Positions 8,291 to 18,268 of a stretch of DNA of 64,000 bases are shown piece by piece; the stretch's first letter is position 1; every line of letters begins with the position of its first letter. Both the position numbers and the translations under genes were made by a program. Origin of the DNA: Planctomycetota bacterium (lineage in GTDB: Bacteria > Planctomycetota > UBA8742 > UBA2392); contig JADKGX010000001.1 in NCBI GenBank assembly GCA_016722065.1, forward strand, positions 1,736,001-1,800,000. The letters are read 5' to 3'. Under the pieces are notes generated by a model, which was given only the letters and a program-made list of their open reading frames with translations, did no database searches and was not told the origin of the DNA.

Positions 8291-8998
8291 CTACTTTTCG
8301 TATTTGGGCCAACTGGTGATGTCGTCGCCCCCGCCGAACTCGTTGATGCCGTTTTCGCCCACACTCCAGACCGCAAACGATTGCGGAAACTCGCCGGTGG
8401 TGGGGTGGCGCAGCTTTTCCTGGCAATCCTGGGCTGTGATCTCAATCGTTTCACCGTTGGCCAGCGTGATCTTGTCGTGCACGGTTCCGGCCCGCACTTC
8501 GGCAATGTTCACGTAAATGAACGGGTTGCCCCAGGGGTCCAGGATCTCAAACAGGTCGTTGCTGGCGTCGTCGGGCAGGTCCAGCGCGCTGGACGCCATG
8601 ACCTCTGCCAGAAACGTGTCGTTGTCCAGGTTGCCGCGCCGGGAGCTGTCGCCGTACAGGTTCATGTCCAGGTACGGCCCGCCTTCGCGGCGCGACCGCA
8701 GCGCCAGCACCATGGCTTCGATGCCACGGTTGGTGTCGTTGTTTTCCATCAGGTTCAGCACGCGGGCCAGTTGACCCAGCTGCGGCAGGTCGCCCGGCGG
8801 GGCCTGGCCCCAGCGGGCCTCATAACTGCCGATATTCGACTTCAGGGTCTCAATCGTTGCCGTGGCCCGGGCTTCGTCGCGCTTGCCAAAGACGCCGCCA
8901 AAGGAAACCGCAATCACGCCCACCAGCAGCAGGATAATGCCGATCACAATCATCAGCTCAATCAGCGTGAAACCGCGGTTGTGGCGACGATTGTGCAT
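8291..8998 (-). CDS. Type II/IV pseudopilin (GspG-like)
   Basis: 235 residues from the ATG at 8998. Start chosen so that the class III prepilin leader is short and basic (MHNRRHNRG) before the cleavage/methylation motif G-FTLIELMIVI; AGAAGG lies about 13 nt upstream. The hydrophobic helix is followed by a globular domain with LDPWGNPFIYV, the Pro-Trp-Gly motif characteristic of GspG-type major pseudopilins. PilD-type peptidase would process it. It is the last gene of the minus-strand operon that starts at 18268. Repeats lie immediately downstream. Confidence 0.9.
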   Translation of the reverse strand: MHNRRHNRGFTLIELMIVIGIILLLVGVIAVSFGGVFGKRDEARATATIETLKSNIGSYEARWGQAPPGDLPQLGQLARVLNLMENNDTNRGIEAMVLALRSRREGGPYLDMNLYGDSSRRGNLDNDTFLAEVMASSALDLPDDASNDLFEILDPWGNPFIYVNIAEVRAGTVHDKITLANGETIEITAQDCQEKLRHPTTGEFPQSFAVWSVGENGINEFGGGDDITSWPKYEK

Positions 8999-9053
8999 GC
9001 TGGTTTCGTGCCTTCTGCCTTTGGCGCCGGGCGGTCTGGGCTGCCCCGGCTGT

Positions 9054-12023
9054 TTATCCGGCCTTGCCACTCAGGCCGCTGTCATACACGCACTTGACGC
9101 GCCGCACCTGCACGGTGCCCTTCACGCCGGCCACGGCTTGTGTGTAGAAGCCGCAGCGCAGCTTGTACTGGCCCTGCTTGAGGTCCTGGGCCGTCAACTC
9201 GGACACCGTCACGTTCAGCTTAACTTCAAAGCCGTTGATTACGGCCACCCATTCCATCGCACTCATGTCGTCGGAAAGCTGGCGCCGCAGGGCCAGGGTC
9301 AGTTTTTCATTCTTGTTCAACGGCAGCCCGCCATAGCTGCGCACGTCAATCAACCCGTAATCCTTTACCTCTTCGGGTTTGGCGGCATTGTCAAACTTGA
9401 AGCGGCGAGTCTCCCAGTACACCCGGCCTTCGGTGTCGACACCCAGCATGATCGTGGCCTGGGGCGTGGCGTCGCCGGTGGCAGCGCTGCTGCACTTGGT
9501 AATCTCGACACCGCGGTTCATGTAGGCGTCGCCGGTCTTTACGAACTCGGCCTCAAACACCGCCAGCGTGGCATGCGATTTTTCGACCTCAATGCGGCTG
9601 ACCAGCCCCGATTCGCGCTGGTCCACACCCAGGTTCAGCAGCCCGCCCTTGATGGTGGTGGCGGTGCTGAAGCCCGTGTCAGGCTTGGGCTTGAGTGCAA
9701 TCGCCCACTCGCCAAAGTAGCCCTCCGCGGTGCTGTCCTTGCGAAACTCGATGGTTTCAAAATAGCGCCGGTCGTTTTCGTTGATGCGCCGGGCCCATTC
9801 CGCCGCAAAGGCCAGCGAGGCCGACTTCAAGTAGGCCGTTTTGGCCTGCGAATCCGGAAAGTACTCATTCTGCTTGGCGGCGTTGATGTGATCCTCAAAG
9901 GCCTGTTTGGCCGCGGCATAATCGCCCAGCGCATACAGGGCAAAGGCATAGGTGTTGTAGGCGGAAAGGTCCGGGGCCTCGGCGCGGGTGCGATCGTCAG
10001 GGCGGCCGGGCTTGGGGTTGCGGGCGTATTCAATCGCCGCGGCCACCAGTGCCTGCGAAAGATCACGCGCCTTGACCAGATAGGCGCGGCGCACTTCGGC
10101 GGCATCCACACGGTCGACAATCGCCAGCGGGGCCAGTTCCGCAAGCTGCAGGTACAGCGTCGCCAGGGCAAGCTGGGTGGGTTTCTGGTCCGGGTAAATG
10201 GCCAGGCTGGCGGTCCAGAACGCCCCGGCTTCTTTCATCGGGGGCACCAGCTCGCCGGCGTAATCGACGCTTTCCCCGGCGGAGATCTTGATCAGCATGG
10301 CCTCGCGGATTGTCGCCACATCCAGCACCGCGATTTCGCCCATGCGGGTCAGTGCCGGGTAAAAGTTCGGTTCCACTTTCAGGCAGCGGCCCAGGTAATC
10401 CTTGGCCGCGCTTAGAACCCCGGCCTTGAAGTTCAGGTCCGCCACGGCGTACAGCAGCAGGGCGTCCTTGGGGTTTACGTCCAGCCCGGCCATGTAAGCA
10501 GCCATGGCATCCTTGAAGTTACCCAGGTGCTGCTGCAGGCGGCCTTCGGCCAGGTACGGTTCCGAAGACAGCGGGTCCAGGGCCCTGGCAGCCGCAAGCA
10601 TGCGGATCAACTCTGCCGTGGGCTTGATCACCTGGCCCTTGGGCACCGGCTGGCTGTACTGGCCATCGGCCTGCACATACAGCACCAGGGCGCGGGCCAT
10701 TTCGGGGTTCAGTGGATAGACCGTGTTGGCCTTGGGCTGGGTGTAGCCCAGGGCTTCGGTCCACAGCGGCAGCGACTTGATAGTGTCGCGAATCTTCTGC
10801 ATGTCGCTTTTGTCGGCGGTTTCGCCGCGCTCGTTGCGGTACAGCAGCATGGCGCAGAACAGCACACGGCCGCGCGAAAACAGGCTGGACGCCGCCGGAA
10901 TCTTGTCCAGCGCGGCGCTGGCCGACCCGAAGTTGCCCAGCCCCATCTCAACTTCACCCAGCAGCAGGTTGGCGCGGGCGATTTCGTCGTCGATGGGCAG
11001 GGTGATCGTCAAGGGTTCCGGCGTTGCCGGGTTGGTCAGGCTGCCCAGCAGGGCGTTGATTTCCTCTCGGGCTTTGTCGGTGTGGCCCAGGCGCAACTCG
11101 CACAGCGCCAGCAGGTAGCGGGCCTCGGCAAACTGGCGAGCAGCCGTCAGGTAGGGCCGGGCGTCTTCGTACAGCAGCAGGCGCTCAACCAGAATGCGCC
11201 CCACGGCCAGTTGGAAGCGTTCCAGGTCAGGGCTGGGCACCTTGGACCGCAGCGCGTCCAGGTAGGTGCTTAGTTCGGCGTCCAGGTTGCCGCGTTCCTT
11301 ATGAAAGGCCGCAAGCTCGTCATAGATACCGGGCAGGCGCGGGTTCTTGTCGCGAATGTAGACGAACTGCGCCTGATAGAAGCGCGCGAACTCGTTGCGC
11401 TCCTCGGGCGAAAAGCCGCCTTCCAGGTTCTGTTCATTCTTGATCGTGTCGCGGTGGGCGGCTTCCCATTCCTTGACTGCATTCTGGCGTTCCTCGCCGT
11501 TGAATTGGCCAACGTAGGATTCCCAGATATCCACCCAGGTCTGCGGATAGGACTTGACCTGCACACCAGCCATGGGCACCCAGTAGATGCGTCGGCGGGC
11601 GTCCACCAGGTTCAACTTGCCCTCCGCCGACGGCTGCTTGGGCGCAATGGCATAAAAGTAGAAGCGCGAATCCGGCGGGGCCGAGGCGCCACCGTAGCGG
11701 TTCATGGCCGTGACCCAGGGCTTGGTGTTGTAGCGCCGGGGCATGCCGGTGCGTTCCCAGCGGTCCACCTTGAGCTGGAAGTCGCCTTCACTGGCGGCCT
11801 GCAGCGTGCCACCGGTTTTGTCAGAAATACGGATCGGGCGGACTTCCCAGTCGCGGTTGGCACCTTCGGCGTGAATCACCAGGTAACGCCGCGGCGTGTC
11901 GGCCATGGTGACCTGCGCGTGCAGCGGCGCAGCCAGCACGGCCAACGCGGCCAGCAACAGGGCCCCAGGCCAGGCCAGGGCGCGGGCGGTTTCACGGCAA
12001 GCCAGTTTCGTGCATAGGGCCAT
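9054..12023 (-). CDS. Large secreted TPR-repeat protein
   Basis: 989 residues. A Sec signal peptide (GALLLAALAVLAAPLHAQ) is followed by an unrecognised N-terminal domain (about 40-180). Tandem TPR-like helical hairpins then run to about residue 750, with repeated A-L/Y-x-L-G-x-x-x-x-A motifs such as YALGDYAAAKQAFEDHI. The C-terminal 200 residues are beta-rich and look like a lectin/glucanase-type sandwich (GYFGEWAIAL...GVDTEGRVYWETRRFKF). TPR proteins in pilus operons often act as PilF/PilW-like assembly scaffolds, but this one is much larger and exported, so function is not assigned. It is separated from the next upstream gene by only 3 nt. Confidence 0.8.
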   Translation of the reverse strand: MALCTKLACRETARALAWPGALLLAALAVLAAPLHAQVTMADTPRRYLVIHAEGANRDWEVRPIRISDKTGGTLQAASEGDFQLKVDRWERTGMPRRYNTKPWVTAMNRYGGASAPPDSRFYFYAIAPKQPSAEGKLNLVDARRRIYWVPMAGVQVKSYPQTWVDIWESYVGQFNGEERQNAVKEWEAAHRDTIKNEQNLEGGFSPEERNEFARFYQAQFVYIRDKNPRLPGIYDELAAFHKERGNLDAELSTYLDALRSKVPSPDLERFQLAVGRILVERLLLYEDARPYLTAARQFAEARYLLALCELRLGHTDKAREEINALLGSLTNPATPEPLTITLPIDDEIARANLLLGEVEMGLGNFGSASAALDKIPAASSLFSRGRVLFCAMLLYRNERGETADKSDMQKIRDTIKSLPLWTEALGYTQPKANTVYPLNPEMARALVLYVQADGQYSQPVPKGQVIKPTAELIRMLAAARALDPLSSEPYLAEGRLQQHLGNFKDAMAAYMAGLDVNPKDALLLYAVADLNFKAGVLSAAKDYLGRCLKVEPNFYPALTRMGEIAVLDVATIREAMLIKISAGESVDYAGELVPPMKEAGAFWTASLAIYPDQKPTQLALATLYLQLAELAPLAIVDRVDAAEVRRAYLVKARDLSQALVAAAIEYARNPKPGRPDDRTRAEAPDLSAYNTYAFALYALGDYAAAKQAFEDHINAAKQNEYFPDSQAKTAYLKSASLAFAAEWARRINENDRRYFETIEFRKDSTAEGYFGEWAIALKPKPDTGFSTATTIKGGLLNLGVDQRESGLVSRIEVEKSHATLAVFEAEFVKTGDAYMNRGVEITKCSSAATGDATPQATIMLGVDTEGRVYWETRRFKFDNAAKPEEVKDYGLIDVRSYGGLPLNKNEKLTLALRRQLSDDMSAMEWVAVINGFEVKLNVTVSELTAQDLKQGQYKLRCGFYTQAVAGVKGTVQVRRVKCVYDSGLSGKAG

Positions 12024-12026
12024 GGT

Positions 12027-12533
12027 TTAGTCCGTGAACTCGCCGGTTTCTGTATCGGACAGCGCCACCTTGCGCGGGTCACGCGGCACCATGCCGCGGG
12101 CGCGGGAAAGCCCCGGCATGGGGCCTGCCGGCAGGTCAAAATCTGTCAGCGCCGGAAAACCGGGTACCGACAACTGCACCGGTGGCAGGCGTTCGAAGTT
12201 TTCCTGGCCACGCACCCAGCCAGAGCCCTTGCCCGGGGGCGAGGCAAAGGTGTCGCGTTCGTCATAGAACAGCCGCGTGATGTCTTTGGGCTCCGGCGGT
12301 GTCGGCGAAACGTCGGGTGGCTTCTGCAGCCGTTCCAGGGCACGCATGCCCACGCCTTCATCAACGCCCGCAGCGCTGAGTGCGGATTGGCGGGCCTCGC
12401 GGTCAATCGTGTCTACACCGCTGCCAAAGGGCGAGGCATTGCGGGCGACAAACAGGCTGGCCAGCAGCACGCCGCCAAACAGGATCTTCTCTTTCCATTC
12501 GGAGAGCCTGCGCAAGATTGCGTCTGCATCCAT
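12027..12533 (-). CDS. Small bitopic membrane protein in pilus operon (PilP-like position)
   Basis: 168 residues from the ATG at 12533, chosen for AGGAGA 7 nt upstream; the longer frame overlaps the PilO-like gene. There is one transmembrane helix near residues 18-35 (ILFGGVLLASLFVA) and a Pro-rich periplasmic tail with no recognised fold. It sits where PilP or GspC would be in the pilMNOP order, but has no detectable lipobox, so homology is unproven. Confidence 0.7.
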   Translation of the reverse strand: MDADAILRRLSEWKEKILFGGVLLASLFVARNASPFGSGVDTIDREARQSALSAAGVDEGVGMRALERLQKPPDVSPTPPEPKDITRLFYDERDTFASPPGKGSGWVRGQENFERLPPVQLSVPGFPALTDFDLPAGPMPGLSRARGMVPRDPRKVALSDTETGEFTD

Positions 12534-12543
12534 GGCTCTCTCC

Positions 12544-13449
12544 TTACCGGAACGTCCGGGGACGTGACGACCCACCCTGGGGCTGCTCAGGTGCACTTTT
12601 ATCAACCGGGTAGCTGCTGGCTTCGTTCACGCGGTATGCGGCAATCGTCAGCGTGGCGGTTACCAGGTTGTCGGTGGGCTCCAGCAAGTCGGGCTTTTCC
12701 AGCTTGAAGCGCTCGACCGACAGATAGCGCTGGCGTGAATCGCCTTTCATCGGGCGCTGCAGGTCCAGCATCAGGTTGTAAATCGCCTGTTCCGTGCCCT
12801 GCACCTCAAACTCCAGGCCGTCGGTTGCAAAATAGGGTTCCTCGCCCACTGCGCTGGCCACGGTGGGCACGCGCCGGGCATCCAGGTCTTTGTCCAGCGG
12901 CTTGAAGGTCAGCTTGTTCAGGCGCGCGACGTTGTTGCGACCCACAGCCAGCGACACCGTGCGCACGATGTCCAGCTTGCGCAAGAACTCGGGCACCTGG
13001 GCGCCGGTGGTTTTGTCCGCCTTGAAGCCAAAGGCGCCGTCTTCGCGCGCGTCGGGCACAAAATAGCGCTTGAAGGCCAGCTCGCGCTGAAGTTCCAGAA
13101 TCTTGGTCCGGAAGGTCTGCACCTTGTCGTCGTCGCCGGCATCGGGCGCCACGGTAAAGGCCGGGTCGGTTTCAAAGGCCAGCATCACGTTGCGGCCCTT
13201 TTCAATCTGTTGCAGGTTCTGGGTGCTGTCTTGGATCTTGCGGCCTTCCACCACGGCCGGCTCGCCGTTGTACAGCTTGGCATCCTTGAACAGCGCGCCG
13301 TAGTTCTGCACCAGCAGCGACCTGGCCTTGGTGCGTGCGGCATCCACACGGCGGGAGCTGTCGGCCAATTCGCTGTTGGCAAACCACAACAGCACCAGCA
13401 ACACCACCAGCACGATCAGAAAGCGCGCGTGTTTTTTCAGAAAGTCCAT
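12544..13449 (-). CDS. PilO-like inner-membrane assembly protein
   Basis: 301 residues: short basic N-terminus, one membrane helix (FLIVLVVLLVLLWFANS, residues 10-26), a coiled-coil-like stretch, then a periplasmic alpha/beta domain with LEFEVQGTEQAIYNLMLDLQ, reminiscent of the PilO/GspM ferredoxin-like fold. The start codon overlaps the stop of the PilM-PilN gene by one base (TAATG), implying translational coupling. In type IV pilus and type II secretion systems PilN and PilO form the inner-membrane alignment complex. The assignment rests on topology and neighbours more than on strong sequence motifs. Confidence 0.75.
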   Translation of the reverse strand: MDFLKKHARFLIVLVVLLVLLWFANSELADSSRRVDAARTKARSLLVQNYGALFKDAKLYNGEPAVVEGRKIQDSTQNLQQIEKGRNVMLAFETDPAFTVAPDAGDDDKVQTFRTKILELQRELAFKRYFVPDAREDGAFGFKADKTTGAQVPEFLRKLDIVRTVSLAVGRNNVARLNKLTFKPLDKDLDARRVPTVASAVGEEPYFATDGLEFEVQGTEQAIYNLMLDLQRPMKGDSRQRYLSVERFKLEKPDLLEPTDNLVTATLTIAAYRVNEASSYPVDKSAPEQPQGGSSRPRTFR

Positions 13450-15137
13450 TACGCGCCTCCCTTGGCGGGTGCGCCCATGGCCACGCCCAGGTCAAGCTCA
13501 ATGCTGTATTCCACGTTCAAGCCGGGCGGTGTTGTCACGGCCGTTGCCGCGCCGGGCACCACGGCCTTGATGCCTGGGAATTTTTTGGGGTCCTTGAGAA
13601 TGTCGCGAAGCTGGTCCTTGACCTTGGTGGGGTCGGCGCCCTCCTTGGCCTCAATGAAGAAAGACATCTTGAGCACCGACTTGGGCACGAAGTTCTTGTC
13701 GCTGCCGGGGTTGAGCGTGCTGGTTTCCAGCACGGCACTGCGAATGCGCACGCTGTCGGGCCGGTACTGGGCCAGCGCCACCAGCACCTGGGTCGAAACA
13801 TGGCCCGGGGCAGTGGCCAGTTCGGCGGCGTCGGCGCGCTGCTTGGCGCGGTCGTTGGCCTTTTTGAAAATCTCGATTTCCTTGCTGGCATTGAGGTAAC
13901 GGCCAATCGGCGCCTGCTGGCGGCGTTTGACGTCGTCGTCGGCGCTGGCTGCGGCATTGCGGCTCAGCAGGTACAGCGGAATCAGCAGTGCCAGCACCGT
14001 GGCTGCGGCCAGGTACAAAAACAGGCTCTTGTTCAGGAACTCGCGGCGTTTGCGCAGGCTGCCAGGCAGGAACAGAATGCGGTCCGCGTGGCGGTCTGTA
14101 TTGATGCGCGCCAGTCCCACGGCAAGTGTCAGCGCCGGGCCGTAGGCGGCTATGGTTTCGCGGGTGCGGTCGTTGACACCCTCAACTTCCACGTTGGCCA
14201 GCGGGTCGAAGATCTCGACCTGCTTGCGCGTGCGGTTCATCATCAACTCGCGCAGGCCGGGAATGCCCGCGCCGGGCCCGCACAGCAGAATCTTGGCGGC
14301 ATCCAGCTTGGGGGCCTTGTGGGCGCTTTTGGCCAGCATGATCGTGCTGGTGATCTGCTGAAACAGCCGCGCGGCAACTTCCTGGCCGCCTTCCACGCCG
14401 CGGTTCTGGCTTAGGTTGTCGGCGGCAATGGCGGGCCGCAGATCAATTTCATTGAACAGCACACGGCGCACGGCATCGCGGTCGCCGCCGTATTCAGGCA
14501 GCAGGCGGGCAATGAAATCTTCCACACCCACGCCAATCGTGCGGCAATACAGCAGGCTGCCTTCGCGCACCAGAATCACGTCGGTGTTGTCGTCGCCTAC
14601 GTTGGCCATCAGGTACGTGGCTTCGCTGTCGGTGTCGCCGGCCACCTTGTAGGCCGAAAACAGCGCCGCACAGCCCGGCACCATCGGGCCGCCGTCAATG
14701 CCCATGGCGCGCAGGCAGCCGGCAAAGTGGTCAATCACGTTTTCGCGCGCCAGCCCGATGTGAATGACCGGCGAATAGTCGTAGTCACAGCCGCCAATGT
14801 GGCCGGCCAGCACGCGGCCTTCGTCGCCCGAAAGCTCGTCGGCTTCCAGTTGCACCTGGCGCTCCACCATGCGCGGGTCGGTGCCGCTGGGCGTAAAACG
14901 GTAAAACACGTCGCGGCCACTGACCAGCACCGAGGCCGCAGCCGGCCGCACACCCAAAGACTTCAGCGCCCGCCAGGTGCTGCCCAGGGGTGCGTCGCTG
15001 TACAGCTCCGGTTTGCTTTCGGGGTCGCGCCGAAAGCCCGGCAGCACCAGCGCGTGCTTGAGCCGCCACGTGGAACCCTTGCGGGTCAATCCCACCAGCG
15101 CCGACAGCGAAACGCCCACATCCAGCCCGTATGCCAT
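13449..15137 (-). CDS. PilM-PilN fusion, type IV pilus/T2SS-like assembly protein
   Basis: 562 residues. Residues 1-350 form an actin-like ATPase (ASKHA) of the PilM type: MAYGLDVGVSLSALVGL at the start, then LMANVGDDNTDVILVREGSL and YCRTIGVGVEDF as the phosphate-2-like region, and ILLCGPGAGIPGLRE. A membrane helix (about 380-405, FLYLAAATVLALLIPLYLL) and a PilN-like periplasmic domain follow. PilM and PilN are separate in most bacteria but interact through the PilN N-terminus, so the fusion makes that contact permanent. It overlaps its neighbours by 1 bp on both sides (TAATG). Confidence 0.88.
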   Translation of the reverse strand: MAYGLDVGVSLSALVGLTRKGSTWRLKHALVLPGFRRDPESKPELYSDAPLGSTWRALKSLGVRPAAASVLVSGRDVFYRFTPSGTDPRMVERQVQLEADELSGDEGRVLAGHIGGCDYDYSPVIHIGLARENVIDHFAGCLRAMGIDGGPMVPGCAALFSAYKVAGDTDSEATYLMANVGDDNTDVILVREGSLLYCRTIGVGVEDFIARLLPEYGGDRDAVRRVLFNEIDLRPAIAADNLSQNRGVEGGQEVAARLFQQITSTIMLAKSAHKAPKLDAAKILLCGPGAGIPGLRELMMNRTRKQVEIFDPLANVEVEGVNDRTRETIAAYGPALTLAVGLARINTDRHADRILFLPGSLRKRREFLNKSLFLYLAAATVLALLIPLYLLSRNAAASADDDVKRRQQAPIGRYLNASKEIEIFKKANDRAKQRADAAELATAPGHVSTQVLVALAQYRPDSVRIRSAVLETSTLNPGSDKNFVPKSVLKMSFFIEAKEGADPTKVKDQLRDILKDPKKFPGIKAVVPGAATAVTTPPGLNVEYSIELDLGVAMGAPAKGGA

Positions 15138-18100
15138 TACTCTTCCTCCACGGGTGGAAGGCCCTGGGGCAGCTTCAGGCGCAGGTCGCCAATGCGCACG
15201 GCCAGCAGGCGTTCACGTTCCAGCCAGTCGCGGCCCTTGCCGCCGTCGCCAAAGTTGGCCTGCAACAGCCAGCCTTTTTCGGTGTCACTCAACAACCGCT
15301 GCAGCAACTGCTTTTCCACCAGGTTCAACAGCCCGCGTGAAAGCACGCCCCGGTCGGTGGCAATATTCTTGAGGCCCTGGGAGGCGTAGTCCTTGGCTTC
15401 GGCAATCAGAATCTCGGCCACGTCAACCATGCGCTCCTTGGCCTCAATGCCACGCAGGCAGCGCGGGGTCTGGGTGACCACCGTGCGCAGCTTCAACATG
15501 CCCTGCACGACCTGGCCCGAAGAAAGAAAGTCACGCGCTGAAACCATGAAGGGTTCGCTGTCGCGCTGCTGCACATCAATCTCGAGCAGGAACAAGGACT
15601 TGCGGGCGTTCTGTTCCAGCCCTGAAAAGTCGTTGCTCACGTTGACCAGTTGCACCAGCGCAAGCCGCGCCTGTTCGGCGGCATCGCGGGTGGCCTGGCT
15701 CATGGCCACCTGGCCCGCGGCACGCAGCGAATCCAGGGCTTGCGATTCCCAGTTGGCGCGCATGGAAGACAGCCGTTGCGAAATGCTGATGGCCGTTTCC
15801 ATGGCGTTGCGGTACAGGCGCTCGTTGCGCGTCAGTTGCGGAACATTGATGCCGTCGCGCAGTTCCACCAGCTTCAACTTGAAGTCCTTGGCCACGGAAT
15901 CAATCGCCTGGGCGGCCGTGGCCAGTTCCGGCTGGCAGTACGGAAATTCGGCAAACACGCGCAACGCGCGGTTGACGCGATCAACCTGGTCTTCGCCCTT
16001 CTGCACGGTTGCCAGCAGCGCGATTTCCTGCTGCAGCTCGTCCTGGCGTTCGCCCTCTGCAAAGTTCAGCACCAGCGCGACCGAATTCTGCAAGAACAGC
16101 TCGCGGCCCAGCGGGTGCTGCTGGGCAATCAGCGTTGCCGAGGTGCCCGACCCCGCACTGATGCGGTTGCCGGTGCCGGTGTTGGCTGAAAGCAGGCTGC
16201 CAATCGTCTTGCGCGCACCGATCGGCCCGCCGATTTCGCTGCGGTATTCCATCAAGCTGTCGCCTTCAAAGCGCAGCAGTTCCGCCGGCGCCCATTGCGG
16301 CGTGGCCAGCACGTGCAGCGAAACACGCCGCGAGGCGTTGTCGATGCCGCCATCGGCCATGGCGGTTACGCCGGCCGTCAGGCGCGCGGCGCGGTCGTCT
16401 GCGGCCAGTTCCAGGTTCAGGCGCACGCGCTTTTCGGCCATCGGGTCAAAGTAGTTCCAGCCCGCGCTGATGCGGCTGTCGGACACCACCACGTTGGGCT
16501 TGTCGGCCAGCATGGACAGCGCATCAACCGGGTCGGCCCGGCCATCCACCTGGTGCATCGTGATGCGGCCGCCACGCAGCAACACGCCCTGGGCACTCAG
16601 CAGCGAGATGCTGCCGTCTTCCGCAATCTCCCAGGTCAAACCGTTCTTCATCTTGATCGTGTAGGGCTGCCACCAGCGGTCGGCGCCGTCGTCGCGCTCG
16701 ACCATCACGTCATCAAAGGCCACGCTGCCGCTGGCACCGCAGATGCCCACGGCCACGCTGTAGGCCTTGGCGCCTGTGGGCGCGGCCGCGCTGCCTGCCA
16801 GTTCGGTCCATTTTTCGATGCGCGTCTTGAAGGCCACGGGCGTGACCAGAATCGGGTCGCGGTCGCGCGGGTGTTCAAACCAGAAAATCGAAAGCACCGC
16901 CGTGCCAAAGCGGTCAACGGCAAACTCGCTGTTCATGGCAAAGGCGCTGGCCTTGATGCCGCGCGCCCCGGCAAGTTCCGCCGGTGCCGCCACGGCATAG
17001 CTGATCGAGTTGCCGGGCGTGAAACGCGCCATCGACATCGCGTAGGGCCCGCCCTTGGCGCCTTCTACCAGGCTGAAGCTGTCCGTGCCCGCGATTTCAT
17101 AGCGCCAGCCCTTGGGAAAACCGGTGGCGTCGTCGCGTTCGTCAAAGCTGGGGTTGATCGTCAGCAGCCCGCCCGACCGCGCCGGCGGGTATCCCTCATC
17201 CGTCGTTGCGCCCTGGCTGCCGTCGTCCTTCATCATCGTCCAGGCCGCAAACAGCACGCCACCTGCAATCAACAGCACCACGGCCACTTCAATGAAGCCG
17301 AACACCGCGCCGCCGGAAACCTTGGCCACCTTCTGGGTCAGCGCCGCGCGGTCGTGCTCACTGATCTCGGCGCTGGCTTCGCCCTCAGATTGCGCATCCT
17401 GCGCCGGTGCTTGCGCGGCGGCCTTGGTGGCTTTGTCGATATCCAGCTCGCCCAGGTCGCCGGTTTCGCCGGCTGATTGCGGCGACGAAAGCCGGGCCTT
17501 GATGTCCTCTCGCGCCAGCTTGGGGGCGGTCAAACCGCTGCTTACGTTGGGCCGGCCCTGCAACTGGAACTCAAACACAATCAAGCCAATGCCAACCTTG
17601 TTGCCCGGCGAAAGGCTCACGGGCTCCGTGATCTTGCGCCCGTTAACCGTCACCCCGTTCATGCTTTTGAGGTCTTCCAGCACATAGGCCAAGCCGTCGC
17701 GGCGGATTACCGCGTGGTGGCTGCTGGCCTTGGTGTCGCCTTCCAGGCACAGGTGGTTGTCTTTCTTGCGGCCAATGGTGAAGGCGTCCTGGGTGATCGG
17801 GTGAATCTTGTCCTTGAGTTCGCCGCTGATCACCACCAGTGCCCCCGGGGCCACCACCGTGCGCGTGCTGTCGATCTTGTTGGAGGCCGAAGCTGGCTGG
17901 GGTTTGTCCTCACCCACCGCACTGAAGTCCGAACCCGAAACCTTGGTGCTTTGCACCCCGGCCATGACCGTGCTGGCACCAGCGCCGGTACCCTCAAACA
18001 CCATGTCGCAGGCGCCGATCGTGATGATGTCGCCGGGCTTGACCAGGCTTTCCTTGATGCGCCGGCCATTGAGGAACGTGCCGTTCTGGCTTTCCATGTC

Positions 18101-18268
18101 CACGACGGCCCAGGAGGCATCCTCGCGCGGTTCAAAGCGGCAATGGGCGCGCGACAGCCGGTTGTCTTTCACGACAACATTGGCGTGTTGCTCGGAACGG
18201 CCCACGATGGCTGCTTCATGCAGGTCCACGGGCTCGTGCTCGGATTTTTTGAACGTGATACGGGGCAT
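15137..18268 (-). CDS. Twin-FHA-domain membrane protein heading a pilus-like operon
   Basis: 1043 residues. FHA domain 1 (about 1-93) has GRS...SRAHC...SQNGTFLNG; FHA domain 2 (about 144-236) has GRK...SSHHA...SMNGVTVNG. Both keep the phosphothreonine-binding Arg/Ser/Asn positions. An acidic Ala/Glu linker leads to one transmembrane helix (about 319-345). The external part (about 700 residues) begins with a carbohydrate-binding-like beta-sandwich and ends in a helical region. The FHA domains would be cytoplasmic and could read kinase output. No Ser/Thr kinase is in the window. It is the first gene of the operon, followed by PilM-PilN with a 1-bp overlap. Confidence 0.85.
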   Translation of the reverse strand: MPRITFKKSEHEPVDLHEAAIVGRSEQHANVVVKDNRLSRAHCRFEPREDASWAVVDMESQNGTFLNGRRIKESLVKPGDIITIGACDMVFEGTGAGASTVMAGVQSTKVSGSDFSAVGEDKPQPASASNKIDSTRTVVAPGALVVISGELKDKIHPITQDAFTIGRKKDNHLCLEGDTKASSHHAVIRRDGLAYVLEDLKSMNGVTVNGRKITEPVSLSPGNKVGIGLIVFEFQLQGRPNVSSGLTAPKLAREDIKARLSSPQSAGETGDLGELDIDKATKAAAQAPAQDAQSEGEASAEISEHDRAALTQKVAKVSGGAVFGFIEVAVVLLIAGGVLFAAWTMMKDDGSQGATTDEGYPPARSGGLLTINPSFDERDDATGFPKGWRYEIAGTDSFSLVEGAKGGPYAMSMARFTPGNSISYAVAAPAELAGARGIKASAFAMNSEFAVDRFGTAVLSIFWFEHPRDRDPILVTPVAFKTRIEKWTELAGSAAAPTGAKAYSVAVGICGASGSVAFDDVMVERDDGADRWWQPYTIKMKNGLTWEIAEDGSISLLSAQGVLLRGGRITMHQVDGRADPVDALSMLADKPNVVVSDSRISAGWNYFDPMAEKRVRLNLELAADDRAARLTAGVTAMADGGIDNASRRVSLHVLATPQWAPAELLRFEGDSLMEYRSEIGGPIGARKTIGSLLSANTGTGNRISAGSGTSATLIAQQHPLGRELFLQNSVALVLNFAEGERQDELQQEIALLATVQKGEDQVDRVNRALRVFAEFPYCQPELATAAQAIDSVAKDFKLKLVELRDGINVPQLTRNERLYRNAMETAISISQRLSSMRANWESQALDSLRAAGQVAMSQATRDAAEQARLALVQLVNVSNDFSGLEQNARKSLFLLEIDVQQRDSEPFMVSARDFLSSGQVVQGMLKLRTVVTQTPRCLRGIEAKERMVDVAEILIAEAKDYASQGLKNIATDRGVLSRGLLNLVEKQLLQRLLSDTEKGWLLQANFGDGGKGRDWLERERLLAVRIGDLRLKLPQGLPPVEEE

